From assembly GCF_947494055.1 (NCBI RefSeq), contig NZ_CANLTR010000005.1, positions 186,001 through 250,000 of the forward strand: 64,000 nt of DNA. Direction: 5' to 3'. A program made the translations under genes and the position numbers. Under the pieces are notes generated by a model. It worked only from the letters and a program-made list of their open reading frames with translations. It was not told the origin of the DNA and did no database searches. This document shows, in pieces, positions 27,500-35,485 of the stretch (the first letter of the stretch is position 1; every line of letters begins with the position of its first letter). This DNA comes from an uncultured Jannaschia sp. (GTDB lineage: Bacteria > Pseudomonadota > Alphaproteobacteria > Rhodobacterales > Rhodobacteraceae).

Positions 27500-28744
27500 T
27501 CAATCGGCCCGAGCGACCTCCGTTCCGGCACCCCGATACCACCCCACGATGGCGGCGCGTTCCGCCTGCGTGATCCCGGTCAGGTTGCCCGGCGGCATGG
27601 CGTGCGTGACGCCTGCCTGCAGGTAGATCTGCCGCGCCTCGTGGGCGATGTCGGCGGTGTTCTCCAGATGCACGCCCTTCGGCGCCCAGCGGATACCGTC
27701 CCAGTTCGGCTCCCGCGCGTGGCACATGGAGCATCGGCCCTGCACGATGCTCGCGACCTCCTCGAACCCCTCGGCCTCGGCGAAGCGCGTCTCGTAGGCC
27801 GTCATCCCCGCCTCTTCCAGCGCCTCGTAATCCCCGTCCCAGGAGGACGCGGTGGAGAGCCAGGCGATCACCACGAAGAGGACTGCCGTCGCGCCCCAGG
27901 TCCAGACGGGACCGGATCCGGTCGCGTGCAGCGTGTTGAAGTAATGCCGGATCGTGACGCCGAGCAGGAAGACGAGCGCCGCGATGATCCAAGCGTGCTG
28001 CGTGCCGAAGGCCAGCGGGTAATGGTTCGACAGCATCAGGAACAGGACCGGCAGGGTCAGGTAGTTGTTGTGGGTGGAGCGTAGCTTGGCGATCTTGCCG
28101 TATTTCGCGTCCGGCGTCCGTCCCGCCTTGAGGTCGTCCACCACGATGCGCTGGTTCGGCATGATGATGAAGAAGACGTTGGCCGTCATGATCGTCGCCG
28201 TCATCGCGCCGAGATGGAGGAGCGCGGCGCGTCCGGTGAAGACCTGGTTCAGAAGCCAGCTCACCGCGACGATGCCCGCGAAGAGGACCAGCATCACCAG
28301 CGTCGGCCGCGACGCCAGCGGCGACTTGCAGAGAAGGTCGTAACCGATCCAGCCCGCCGCGATGAACGCGGCCGAGAGCAGGACCGCCTGCCAGACGGCG
28401 AGTTCGAGCTTCGACGGGTCGATCAGGAACAGCTCCGCCCCCGCCCAGTAGACGACTGCCAAAAGGGCGGCGCCCGAAAGCCAGGTCGTGTAGCTCTCCC
28501 ATTTGAACCAGGTCAGGTGGTCGGGCATCGACCCCGGCGCGACGAGGTACTTCTGGATATGGTAGAAGCCGCCGCCATGAACCTGCCATTCCTCTCCATC
28601 GGCGGGGCCGGGCACGTTGCGGTTCAAGCCGAGGTCGAGCGCGATGAAGTAGAAGGACGACCCGATCCACGCGATCGCGACGATGACATGCGTCCAGCGG
28701 ACCGCGAAGGCGAGCCAGTCCCACATGATGGCGAGGTCGTACAT
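27500..28744 (-). CDS. puuD: Urate hydroxylase PuuD (membrane, cytochrome c domain)
   Basis: A 414-residue integral membrane urate oxidase. The amino-terminal part has about eight or nine transmembrane helices (for example WTHVIVAIAWIGSSFYFIALDLGLN and ATGSGPVWTWGATAVLFVVIAWL), followed by a cytochrome c-like domain with the haem motif CSMCH in VQGRCSMCHAREPNWDG and a second-axial Met region (THAMPPGN). It oxidises urate to 5-hydroxyisourate, passing electrons to the respiratory chain. It is followed on the same strand by nothing until the TRAP gene, and uraH lies upstream, so the order uraH-puuD suggests one transcript. Confidence 0.93.
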   Translation of the reverse strand: MYDLAIMWDWLAFAVRWTHVIVAIAWIGSSFYFIALDLGLNRNVPGPADGEEWQVHGGGFYHIQKYLVAPGSMPDHLTWFKWESYTTWLSGAALLAVVYWAGAELFLIDPSKLELAVWQAVLLSAAFIAAGWIGYDLLCKSPLASRPTLVMLVLFAGIVAVSWLLNQVFTGRAALLHLGAMTATIMTANVFFIIMPNQRIVVDDLKAGRTPDAKYGKIAKLRSTHNNYLTLPVLFLMLSNHYPLAFGTQHAWIIAALVFLLGVTIRHYFNTLHATGSGPVWTWGATAVLFVVIAWLSTASSWDGDYEALEEAGMTAYETRFAEAEGFEEVASIVQGRCSMCHAREPNWDGIRWAPKGVHLENTADIAHEARQIYLQAGVTHAMPPGNLTGITQAERAAIVGWYRGAGTEVARAD

Positions 28745-28809
28745 GCGCGGCTCCTTCGGATCATGGGGGCGGTTCCTGTTTCGCGCGCTGCGGCGCGGCG
28801 GGCAAGGCG

Positions 28810-29160
28810 TCAGCTGCCCCGGTAGGTCGAGTAGCCGAAGGGAGAGAGCAGGAGAGGGACGTGATAATGGACCGCCTCGTTCATGCCGAAGCGGATCGGG
28901 ATGCGCTCGAGGAACAGCGGGTCGTCCCGGAAGCCCTGCGCGCGGAAATAGTCTCCGGCCTGGAACACGAGCTCGTAGCTGCCGATGCGGAAGGCGTCCT
29001 CGGGCATGATCGGCGCGTCGGTGCGACCGTCGGCGTTGGTGACGGCTTCCGCCAGCAAGTCACGCGCCTCGCCGGCCACCCGCCACAGCGTGATGGCCAT
29101 TCCGTGGGCGGGATGCCCCTGCGCGGTGTCGAGGACGTGGGTGGTAAGGTAGCCGGCCAT
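28810..29160 (-). CDS. uraH: 5-hydroxyisourate hydrolase
   Basis: A 116-residue transthyretin-related protein. The start MAGYLTTHVLDTAQGHPAHGMAITL carries the conserved His and Arg area, and the end HYHVPLLLSPFGYSTYRGS is the family YRGS signature. It hydrolyses 5-hydroxyisourate to OHCU. The ATG has GGAG with 6-nt spacing. It is the first gene of the minus-strand pair with puuD and is divergent from puuE-uraD. Usual length. Confidence 0.95.
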   Translation of the reverse strand: MAGYLTTHVLDTAQGHPAHGMAITLWRVAGEARDLLAEAVTNADGRTDAPIMPEDAFRIGSYELVFQAGDYFRAQGFRDDPLFLERIPIRFGMNEAVHYHVPLLLSPFGYSTYRGS

Positions 29161-29262
29161 TTGCGTCTCCGTCAGCGTTCGGCCGCAGGATGCGACGTCG
29201 GAGGTTGCAGGGGAAGCCGGCAAATGGCGAGAAGGGTCCGACGCGACCCCGAGGAGTCCCCA
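29161..29262. promoter_or_regulatory. Divergent promoter region of urate catabolism genes
   Basis: A 102-bp gap between uraH (minus) and puuE-uraD (plus), the likely shared control region for the urate pathway. Ribosome binding sites GGAG are visible for both genes (GAGGAGTCCCCAATG on the right). I found no clear -35/-10 pair and no strong palindrome, and I cannot name a regulator for this locus. Confidence 0.4.
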
Positions 29263-30660
29263 ATGACCCGCTACCCCCGTGACCTGCAGGGCTACGGCCC
29301 GACCCCGCCCGAGGCGAACTGGCCCGGCGGCGCGCGGATCGCGGTGCAGATCGTGCTGAACTACGAGGAGGGGGGCGAGAACAACGTCCTCCACGGCGAT
29401 GCCGCCTCCGAGGCGTTCCTGTCGGAGATCGTCGGCGCCGCGCCCTGGCCGGGACAGCGGCACGCCAACATGGAGTCGATCTACGAATACGGCGCGCGGG
29501 CCGGGTTCTGGCGCCTGCACCGGATGCTGCGCGACCTGCCCGTGACGGTCTACGGCGTGGCGACCGCGCTGGCGCGCTCGCCGGTGCAGGTCGCGGCGAT
29601 GAAGGACGCGGGCTGGGAGATCGCGAGCCACGGGCTGCGCTGGGTCGAGCACAAGGACATGCCCGAGGATGCGGAGCGCGCGGCCATCGAGGAGGCGATC
29701 CGGCTGCACTCCGAGGTCGTGGGCGAGGCGCCCGTCGGCTTCTACTGCGGACGGTCCTCGGTCAACACGATCCGGCTCGCCGCCGAGACCGGGCAATTCG
29801 CCTATCTTGCGGATACCTACGCCGACGACGTTCCCTACTGGATCGAGGTCGGTGATCGGGACCAGATGATCGTGCCCTATACGCTCGACACCAACGACAT
29901 GCGCTTCGCCACGCCGCAGGGGTTCAACGCGCCGGAGCAGTTCTTCGACTACCTCCGCGCGACCTTCGACACGCTTCACGCCGAGGGCGGGCGGATGATG
30001 TCGGTCGGCCTGCATTGCCGCCTCGTCGGACGGCCCGGCCGGGCGGAGGCCCTCGCGCGGTTCGTCGAGCACGCCCGGGCCAGGGGCGATGTCTGGTTCG
30101 CCACGCGGGAACAGATCGCGGCGCATTGGGCGGCGACGCACCCGCATGTCCGGCGGAAGCGACCCTCGCAGATGGATCGCGAGACCTTCGTCGCGCGCTT
30201 TGGCGGCGTCTTCGAACATTCGCCCTGGGTTGCGGAGCGGGCGCATGCGCTGGAGCTCGGCCCCCCGCACGACACGGCGATCGGTCTGCACAATGCACTG
30301 GCCCGCGTCTTCCGAAGCGCAAGCGAGGCTGAGCGGCTCGGCGTCCTGACCGCGCATCCGGACCTTGCCGGCAAGCTCGCCGCCGCGAAGCGACTGACCG
30401 AGGAAAGTTCGTCGGAGCAGGCGAGCGCCGGGCTCGACGCGCTGACCGACGCGGAGCGGGCAAACTTCGAACGATTGAACGCCGATTACGTCGCTCGGCA
30501 CGGCTTCCCGTTCATCATCGCGGTACGTGACCACGACAAGGCCGGCATCCTCGCCGCTTTCGAGCGGCGCAACGGCCAGAGCCGCGAGACCGAGTTCGCC
30601 GAGGCCTGCCGGCAGGTGGAGCGCATCGCGCTGCACCGCCTGTCGGACATGCTTCCATGA
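29263..30660 (+). CDS. Fusion: PuuE allantoinase and UraD OHCU decarboxylase
   Basis: A 465-residue two-domain enzyme. Residues 1-300 are a polysaccharide-deacetylase-fold allantoinase (PuuE): GGARIAVQIVLNYEEGGENNVLHGD, the region IASHGLRWVEHKDMPEDAE, and GFYCGRSSVNTIRLAAETGQF. Residues 301-465 are UraD: FVARFGGVFEHSPWVAERAH, TAHPDLAGKL, SSEQASAGLDALTDAE and VRDHDKAGIL. UraD turns OHCU into allantoin, and PuuE opens allantoin to allantoate, so the fusion joins consecutive steps. The ATG 29263 follows GGAG; the open frame reaches back to 28861 but homology starts here. It overlaps allA by 4 bp. Confidence 0.94.
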   Translation: MTRYPRDLQGYGPTPPEANWPGGARIAVQIVLNYEEGGENNVLHGDAASEAFLSEIVGAAPWPGQRHANMESIYEYGARAGFWRLHRMLRDLPVTVYGVATALARSPVQVAAMKDAGWEIASHGLRWVEHKDMPEDAERAAIEEAIRLHSEVVGEAPVGFYCGRSSVNTIRLAAETGQFAYLADTYADDVPYWIEVGDRDQMIVPYTLDTNDMRFATPQGFNAPEQFFDYLRATFDTLHAEGGRMMSVGLHCRLVGRPGRAEALARFVEHARARGDVWFATREQIAAHWAATHPHVRRKRPSQMDRETFVARFGGVFEHSPWVAERAHALELGPPHDTAIGLHNALARVFRSASEAERLGVLTAHPDLAGKLAAAKRLTEESSSEQASAGLDALTDAERANFERLNADYVARHGFPFIIAVRDHDKAGILAAFERRNGQSRETEFAEACRQVERIALHRLSDMLP

Positions 30661-31151
30661 GCCGGGAGATCCGGACCGAGCCGCTGACCGCCGAAGCCTT
30701 CGCGCCGTTCGGCGAGGTGCTGGAGGCGCGGGGCGACCCCGACAGGATCATCAATCAGGGGATGTGCGGCCGGCATCACGACCGCGCCCGCCTCGATTTC
30801 GCCGACGGCCAAGCCGGGATCAGCGTATTCGACGCCGTGCCGCGCGACCTGCCGTACCGGCTTGAGATGGTCGAGCGGCATCCCGCGGGCAGTCAGGCCT
30901 TCGTGCCGATGCATGGCAATCCGTGGCTGGTAATCGTCGCGCCTGACAATGCCGGGATTCCGGGCATTCCGCGCGCTTTCGTGGCGGAACCGGGCCAGGG
31001 GGTGAACTATCGGCGCGGGACGTGGCACGGCGTCTTGACCCCGCTCGTGGCGCCGGGCCTGTTTTCCATCATCGACCGGATCGGTGACGGCGAAAATCTC
31101 GAGGAACACTGGTTCGAGGCGCCGTACACCGTGCTCCGCGATCAAGGCTGA
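30657..31151 (+). CDS. allA: Ureidoglycolate lyase
   Basis: A 164-residue ureidoglycolate lyase that releases glyoxylate and urea. Start MSREIRTEPLTAEAFAPFGEVLEARGDP and the motif VERHPAGSQAFVPMHGNPWLVIVAPD, then PGQGVNYRRGTWHGVLTPL are AllA signatures; the two His and the Gln line the cupin-like active site. It overlaps puuE-uraD (ATGA) and is followed 13 bp on by a nucleobase permease, so the operon runs puuE-uraD, allA, permease. Confidence 0.94.
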   Translation: MSREIRTEPLTAEAFAPFGEVLEARGDPDRIINQGMCGRHHDRARLDFADGQAGISVFDAVPRDLPYRLEMVERHPAGSQAFVPMHGNPWLVIVAPDNAGIPGIPRAFVAEPGQGVNYRRGTWHGVLTPLVAPGLFSIIDRIGDGENLEEHWFEAPYTVLRDQG

Positions 31152-31164
31152 CGGGGGACTTGCC

Positions 31165-32592
31165 ATGAAAGACCATTCCATCGGCACGCCGGCAGAGCTG
31201 CGCGATCCAGACTACACGCCCCCGCTGGCGCAGGCGATCCCGCTCGGCATCCAGCACGTTATGGCGATGTTCGTCTCGAACGTTACGCCGGCGATCATCG
31301 TGGCGGGCGCCGCGGGGTTTGGCTTCGGCTCGGACTCGCCGGACTTCCCGGAGCTTCTCTACCTGATCCAGATGTCGATGCTCTTCGCGGGCGTGGCGAC
31401 GCTGCTGCAGACGGTGACGATCGGGCCGGTGGGCGCGGCGCTGCCGATCGTTCAGGGCACGAGTTTCGCGTTCCTGCCGATCATGATCCCGCTCGTGGCG
31501 GGCAAGGGCGTGGATGCGCTCGCGGCCCTGTTCGGAGGCGTGCTGATCGGCGGACTGTTCCATGCCTGCATCGGTACCTTCATCGGCCGCATCCGCTTCG
31601 CGCTGCCGCCGCTCGTCACCGGCCTCGTCGTGACGCTGATCGGTCTCGCGTTGGTGCAGGTCGGCATCCAGTACGCGGCCGGTGGCGTGCCGGCCATCGG
31701 GACGGCGGAATACGGCTCGGCGCTGAACTGGTCGGCGGCGTTGATCGTGGTCGTCGTCACGCTGGCGCTCAAGTTCTTCGCCCGCGGGATGCTTTCCGTC
31801 TCGGCCGTGCTGATCGGGCTCGTCGTGGGATATCTCTACGCGATCCTCGTCGGCATCTTGCCGGTGGCCGACATCGCGGGGTCGTGGTCGAACGCGGCGG
31901 CCTTCGCCCTGCCGCAGCCGTTCCGCTACGGTTTCGAGTTCTCGGCCGCCGCGGTCCTCGGCTTCTGCCTGATGGCCTTCGTCTCCGCGATCGAGACCGT
32001 TGGCGACGTCTCGGGCATCGCCAAGGGCGGCGCGGGGCGGGAGGCGACCGACCGGGAGATTACCGGCGCGACCTACGCGGACGGTCTCGGCACGGCAATC
32101 GCGGGCGTATTCGGCGGCCTGCCCAACACCTCATTCAGCCAGAACGTGGGCCTGATCGCGATGACGGGGGTGATGAGCCGCCACGTCGTCACGATCGGCG
32201 CGATCTTCCTCATCCTCTGCGGCCTGATCCCGAAGGTCGGCGGCGTCATCCGGACCGTCCCGATCGAGGTTCTGGGCGGCGGGGTGATCGTGATGTTCGG
32301 CATGGTCGTCGCGGCGGGCGTGTCGATGCTCGCCGACGTCGTCTGGAACCGTCGCAACATGGTGATCTTCGCGGTCGCCCTCTCGCTCGGCCTCGGCCTG
32401 CAGCTCGAACCGGGGGCGGTGCAGTATCTGCCCGACTGGCTTCGCGTGCTGATGGTCTCGGGGCTCGTGCCCGCGGCCTTCATCGCCATCGTCCTGAATC
32501 TCGTCCTGCCGGAAGAACTGGCGGAGGAGACGGTCGAGGACCTCGTCCCCGCGGGCGACGGCACCCGCCCGCGGGACGTGCCGCGGCATTGA
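31165..32592 (+). CDS. Xanthine/uracil-family nucleobase permease (NCS2)
   Basis: A 475-residue NCS2 transporter with about 14 membrane segments. It starts DYTPPLAQAIPLGIQHVMAMFVSNVTPAIIVAGAAGFG, the family motif around helix 1, with LLQTVTIGPVGAALPIVQGTSFAFLP and FVSAIETVGDVSGIAKGG (the nucleobase-binding Glu in ETVGD) and PNTSFSQNVGLIAMTGVMSR (the NCS2 signature). In this operon, the cargo is most likely urate or xanthine (UacT-like). The frame extends upstream to 31084 inside allA, but the ATG at 31165 fits the family start. Confidence 0.92.
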   Translation: MKDHSIGTPAELRDPDYTPPLAQAIPLGIQHVMAMFVSNVTPAIIVAGAAGFGFGSDSPDFPELLYLIQMSMLFAGVATLLQTVTIGPVGAALPIVQGTSFAFLPIMIPLVAGKGVDALAALFGGVLIGGLFHACIGTFIGRIRFALPPLVTGLVVTLIGLALVQVGIQYAAGGVPAIGTAEYGSALNWSAALIVVVVTLALKFFARGMLSVSAVLIGLVVGYLYAILVGILPVADIAGSWSNAAAFALPQPFRYGFEFSAAAVLGFCLMAFVSAIETVGDVSGIAKGGAGREATDREITGATYADGLGTAIAGVFGGLPNTSFSQNVGLIAMTGVMSRHVVTIGAIFLILCGLIPKVGGVIRTVPIEVLGGGVIVMFGMVVAAGVSMLADVVWNRRNMVIFAVALSLGLGLQLEPGAVQYLPDWLRVLMVSGLVPAAFIAIVLNLVLPEELAEETVEDLVPAGDGTRPRDVPRH

Positions 32593-32642
32593 TCCACCCC
32601 CGTCCGGCGAGGCGCTGCGACATTTGTCAGCCCCGCAGTTCC

Positions 32643-32675
32643 TTGAAAAATTCTGGTTTGGAACATATCCAGAAC
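32643..32675 (+). promoter_or_regulatory. SOS (LexA) box and promoter of radical-SAM/UdgX operon
   Basis: GAAC-ATATCCA-GAAC at 32661-32675 is, on the other strand, GTTC-N7-GTTC, the LexA binding sequence of alphaproteobacteria such as Rhodobacter. A -35-like TTGAAA (32643-32648), 17-bp spacer and a -10-like TATCCA (32666-32671) overlap it, so LexA would cover the -10. The site is 2 bp upstream of the first fitting ATG of the radical-SAM gene. It was found by reading; no other such box occurs nearby that I noticed. Confidence 0.7.
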
Positions 32676-32677
32676 CT

Positions 32678-33907
32678 ATGGGTAAAATGTCGATCCGGGA
32701 CAAGCTCGCGCTTTTGTCCGATGCCGCGAAGTACGACGCGAGTTGCGCCTCCTCGGGCACCACGAAGCGCAACTCGAAGGATGGTTCGGGGCTCGGTTCG
32801 ACCACCGGCTCGGGGATTTGTCACGCCTATGCGCCGGACGGGCGGTGCATCTCGCTCCTCAAGATCCTGATGACGAACCACTGCATCTACGACTGCGCCT
32901 ATTGCGTGAATCGCGTGAGCAGCAACGTGCAGCGCGCCCGGTTCACGGTCGACGAGGTCGTGTGGCTGACGACCGAGTTCTACCGTCGGAACTACATCGA
33001 AGGGCTGTTTCTCTCCTCCGGCATCATCAAGTCGTCGGACTACACGATGGAGGAGATGGTCCGCATTGCCGAGAAGCTGCGCGCCGGCGGGTTCCGCGGC
33101 TACATCCACCTCAAGACGATCCCTGACGCCGCGCCCGAGTTGATCGAGCGGGCCGGCCTCGTCGCCGACCGCCTCTCGATCAACGTCGAGCTTCCGACCG
33201 ATGCCAGCGTGAAGGCGTTTGCGCCGGAGAAGGACCCCGAGCAGATCCGCGGCGCGATGGGCAAGGTGCGTCTCACCACAGAAGATTACGCCGACAAGTC
33301 GCATACCGGCCGCAAGCGAGGCCGTTTCGCGCCGGCTGGGCAGTCGACGCAGATGATCGTCGGCGCCGATGCCGCGAACGACGCGACGATCCTCGGCAAT
33401 GCCAGCCGTCTTTACGGCGCCTACGGTTTGAAGCGCGTGTATTACTCGGCCTTCTCCCCCATCCCGGACAGCAGCGCCGTGCTGCCGCTCGTCGATCCGC
33501 CGCTGATGCGGGAGCACCGGCTCTACCAGGCGGACTGGCTCCTGCGGTTTTACGATTTCGGACTGGACGAGATCGTCACGCGGGACGGGGCGGGGATGCT
33601 CGACCTTGACATCGACCCGAAGCTCGCCTGGGCGCTGTCGAACCGCGACCGTTTTCCGGTGGACGTGAACCGCGCATCGAAGGAGCTTCTGCTGCGCGTG
33701 CCGGGGTTCGGCACCAAGATCGTGGATCGGATCGTCGCGGCGCGGAAGTCCGCATCTCTGGGCCTCGAGGATATTCGCCGCATGGGCGGGCGGGTGAAGC
33801 AATCGCGCGCCTTCATCACCACGCGCGACCATCATCCCGGGGGCAATCTCGACGCCGAGAATCTCAAGGCCCGCTTCGTGAAGCCGAAGCAGATGGAACT
33901 CTTCTGA
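32678..33907 (+). CDS. DNA repair-linked radical SAM protein
   Basis: A 409-residue radical-SAM protein of the 'putative DNA modification/repair' type that occurs paired with a UdgX gene. The cluster-binding cysteines are C69-x3-C73-x2-C76 (HCIYDCAYCVNR), preceded by AKYDASCASSGTTKR, another conserved Cys region. A helix-hairpin-helix-like DNA-binding part lies at the end (RVPGFGTKIVDRIVAARKSASLGLEDIRRMGG). Start: ATG 32678 is 2 bp after the SOS box; ATG 32687 (MSIRDKL) also fits homologues, and the frame is open to 32624. The partner gene begins one base after this stop. Its reaction is not established. Confidence 0.88.
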   Translation: MGKMSIRDKLALLSDAAKYDASCASSGTTKRNSKDGSGLGSTTGSGICHAYAPDGRCISLLKILMTNHCIYDCAYCVNRVSSNVQRARFTVDEVVWLTTEFYRRNYIEGLFLSSGIIKSSDYTMEEMVRIAEKLRAGGFRGYIHLKTIPDAAPELIERAGLVADRLSINVELPTDASVKAFAPEKDPEQIRGAMGKVRLTTEDYADKSHTGRKRGRFAPAGQSTQMIVGADAANDATILGNASRLYGAYGLKRVYYSAFSPIPDSSAVLPLVDPPLMREHRLYQADWLLRFYDFGLDEIVTRDGAGMLDLDIDPKLAWALSNRDRFPVDVNRASKELLLRVPGFGTKIVDRIVAARKSASLGLEDIRRMGGRVKQSRAFITTRDHHPGGNLDAENLKARFVKPKQMELF

Positions 33908-33908
33908 G

Positions 33909-35357
33909 ATGTACGCCCCGCGCCTTCCCCGCATCGGCACCTACGAGGCCTGGCGGGACGTGGCGCGGCGTCTCGCCTCGGCGGACGTCCCGCCCGAGGA
34001 CGTGGACTGGGCCCTCGAGGGCGAGAGCGACGCGATGTTCGACGACGCGTTGCCGGAGGCCGGGCGGCCGCTCGCCGTCACCAAGGCGTTCCTGACGCTC
34101 AGTCGCGACCTGATCCCCGAGCGGACGGGGCTGGGCATGCGGTTGGCCTATTCGCTGTTGACGCGAACTCAGGGACGGCCGGACCTGCTCGCGAACCGCG
34201 CCGACGAACAGGTCGCGCGCGCCCGCGACATCGCCAAGGCGATCCATCGCGACATCCACAAGATGCATGCCTTCGTCCGCTTCCAGGAGCTGGCCCCGGA
34301 CACCGAACGCCCCGACGGGCGCCGCGCCTTCGCCGCATGGTTCGAGCCGGAGCACCGGATCGAGGAGCCGGTGGCAAGCTTCTTCGTCGACCGGTTCGGA
34401 GACATGGACTGGCGGATCGTCACGCCGGAGGTGACGCTCACCTATGCCGGAAGAGAGCTTTCGATGGAGGCCGTGGCCGCGACGCGACCGAATGCCACGG
34501 ATCCGCTCGAACAGCTCTGGACGACCTATTACAGCAACATCTTCAACCCCGCCAGGCTGAAGCCAGACGCGATGCGGGCGGAGATGCCGAAGAAGTACTG
34601 GCGGAACCTTCCCGAGGCGCAGGCGATTCCTTCCCTGATCGCCGGCGCACGGGCTCGCGTGGCCGAGATGCAGGCCGCCGGGCCCAGCCTTCCGGCGCCG
34701 CAATCGCTCAGACGGAAGGATGACGTCATGGCCACCCAACCCGGACCCGACCTCTTCGCCGCCACAAATCTGGAGGGCATCGCCCGCGACGCGAAGGGCT
34801 GCACCCGCTGTCCGCTCTACGGCCCCGCCACGCAGACCGTCTTCGGCGAGGGGCCGGAGGACGCGCCGCTGATGTTCGTGGGCGAGCAGCCGGGCGACCG
34901 CGAGGACATTGCCGGGCGCCCCTTCGTCGGTCCCGCGGGGCAACTCTTCGACCAGGTCGTCGAACAGGCGGGGATCGACCGGAAAGCGGCATACGTCACG
35001 AATGCGGTGAAGCATTTCAAGTTCGTCCAGAAGGGCAAGCGCCGCATCCACCAGAAGCCCGGTGGCGGCGAGATCAGCGCCTGCCGGTGGTGGCTCGAGC
35101 AGGAATTGACGACGGTCGACCCGAAGGTCGTCGTGGCGCTCGGCGCGACGGCGCTGCATTCGCTGACCGGGGACGGCAAGGGGATCCTGAAACGCCGCGG
35201 CCAGATGGAGGAGACGCGTGACGGGCGGCCCCTGATGGTCACCGTGCATCCGAGTTTTCTTCTGCGCCTGCCCGACGAGCGTACTCGTGCGGCCGAGACG
35301 GAGCTGTTCCGGCGCGACCTCGAGGCGGTCCGCGAGGCGCTGGCGCAGGCGGGGTAA
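33909..35357 (+). CDS. DUF4130 / UdgX fusion, uracil-DNA binding protein
   Basis: A 482-residue fusion. Residues 1-265 are a DUF4130 domain of unknown function, with AWFEPEHRIEEPVASFFVDRFGDMDWRI and WTTYYSNIFNPARLKPDAMRAEMPKKYW. Residues 274-482 are UdgX, family-4-like uracil glycosylase: four Cys for a 4Fe-4S centre are suggested by GCTRCPLY and later Cys, motif A is GEQPGDREDIAGRPFVGPAG (325-344), and the K377-R-R-I-H381 loop is the hallmark of UdgX, whose His forms a covalent bond to the abasic site. Motif B is VHPSFLLRLP. It follows the radical-SAM gene by 1 bp. UdgX traps uracil-containing DNA; its role with the SAM enzyme is not known. Confidence 0.92.
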   Translation: MYAPRLPRIGTYEAWRDVARRLASADVPPEDVDWALEGESDAMFDDALPEAGRPLAVTKAFLTLSRDLIPERTGLGMRLAYSLLTRTQGRPDLLANRADEQVARARDIAKAIHRDIHKMHAFVRFQELAPDTERPDGRRAFAAWFEPEHRIEEPVASFFVDRFGDMDWRIVTPEVTLTYAGRELSMEAVAATRPNATDPLEQLWTTYYSNIFNPARLKPDAMRAEMPKKYWRNLPEAQAIPSLIAGARARVAEMQAAGPSLPAPQSLRRKDDVMATQPGPDLFAATNLEGIARDAKGCTRCPLYGPATQTVFGEGPEDAPLMFVGEQPGDREDIAGRPFVGPAGQLFDQVVEQAGIDRKAAYVTNAVKHFKFVQKGKRRIHQKPGGGEISACRWWLEQELTTVDPKVVVALGATALHSLTGDGKGILKRRGQMEETRDGRPLMVTVHPSFLLRLPDERTRAAETELFRRDLEAVREALAQAG

Positions 35358-35417
35358 TCCAAGCGGCATCCCGCCCGGTCAAGATTAACGCAAGTTGCGC
35401 AAAATTCTGGACAGGTG

Positions 35418-35450
35418 CGGATCGTTCGTAGGAACCCTGCGCACGATCCG
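35418..35450. other. Inverted repeat upstream of galU
   Basis: CGGATCGT (35418-35425) and ACGATCCG (35443-35450) form an 8-bp inverted repeat with a 17-nt spacer in the 128-bp gap between the UdgX gene and galU. A T-rich stretch (35453-35467) follows, with a -10-like TATACA at 35464-35469. It may be a terminator for the upstream operon or a two-site operator; neither is shown. Confidence 0.35.
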
Positions 35451-35485
35451 GCCGTTTACGTTTTATACATCACGAGGAATTTTCG

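Noticed and set aside
35391-35400. TTGCGCAA palindrome before galU as an operator
   Set aside because: An 8-bp palindrome of this type is expected by chance, and no promoter hexamers fit around it.
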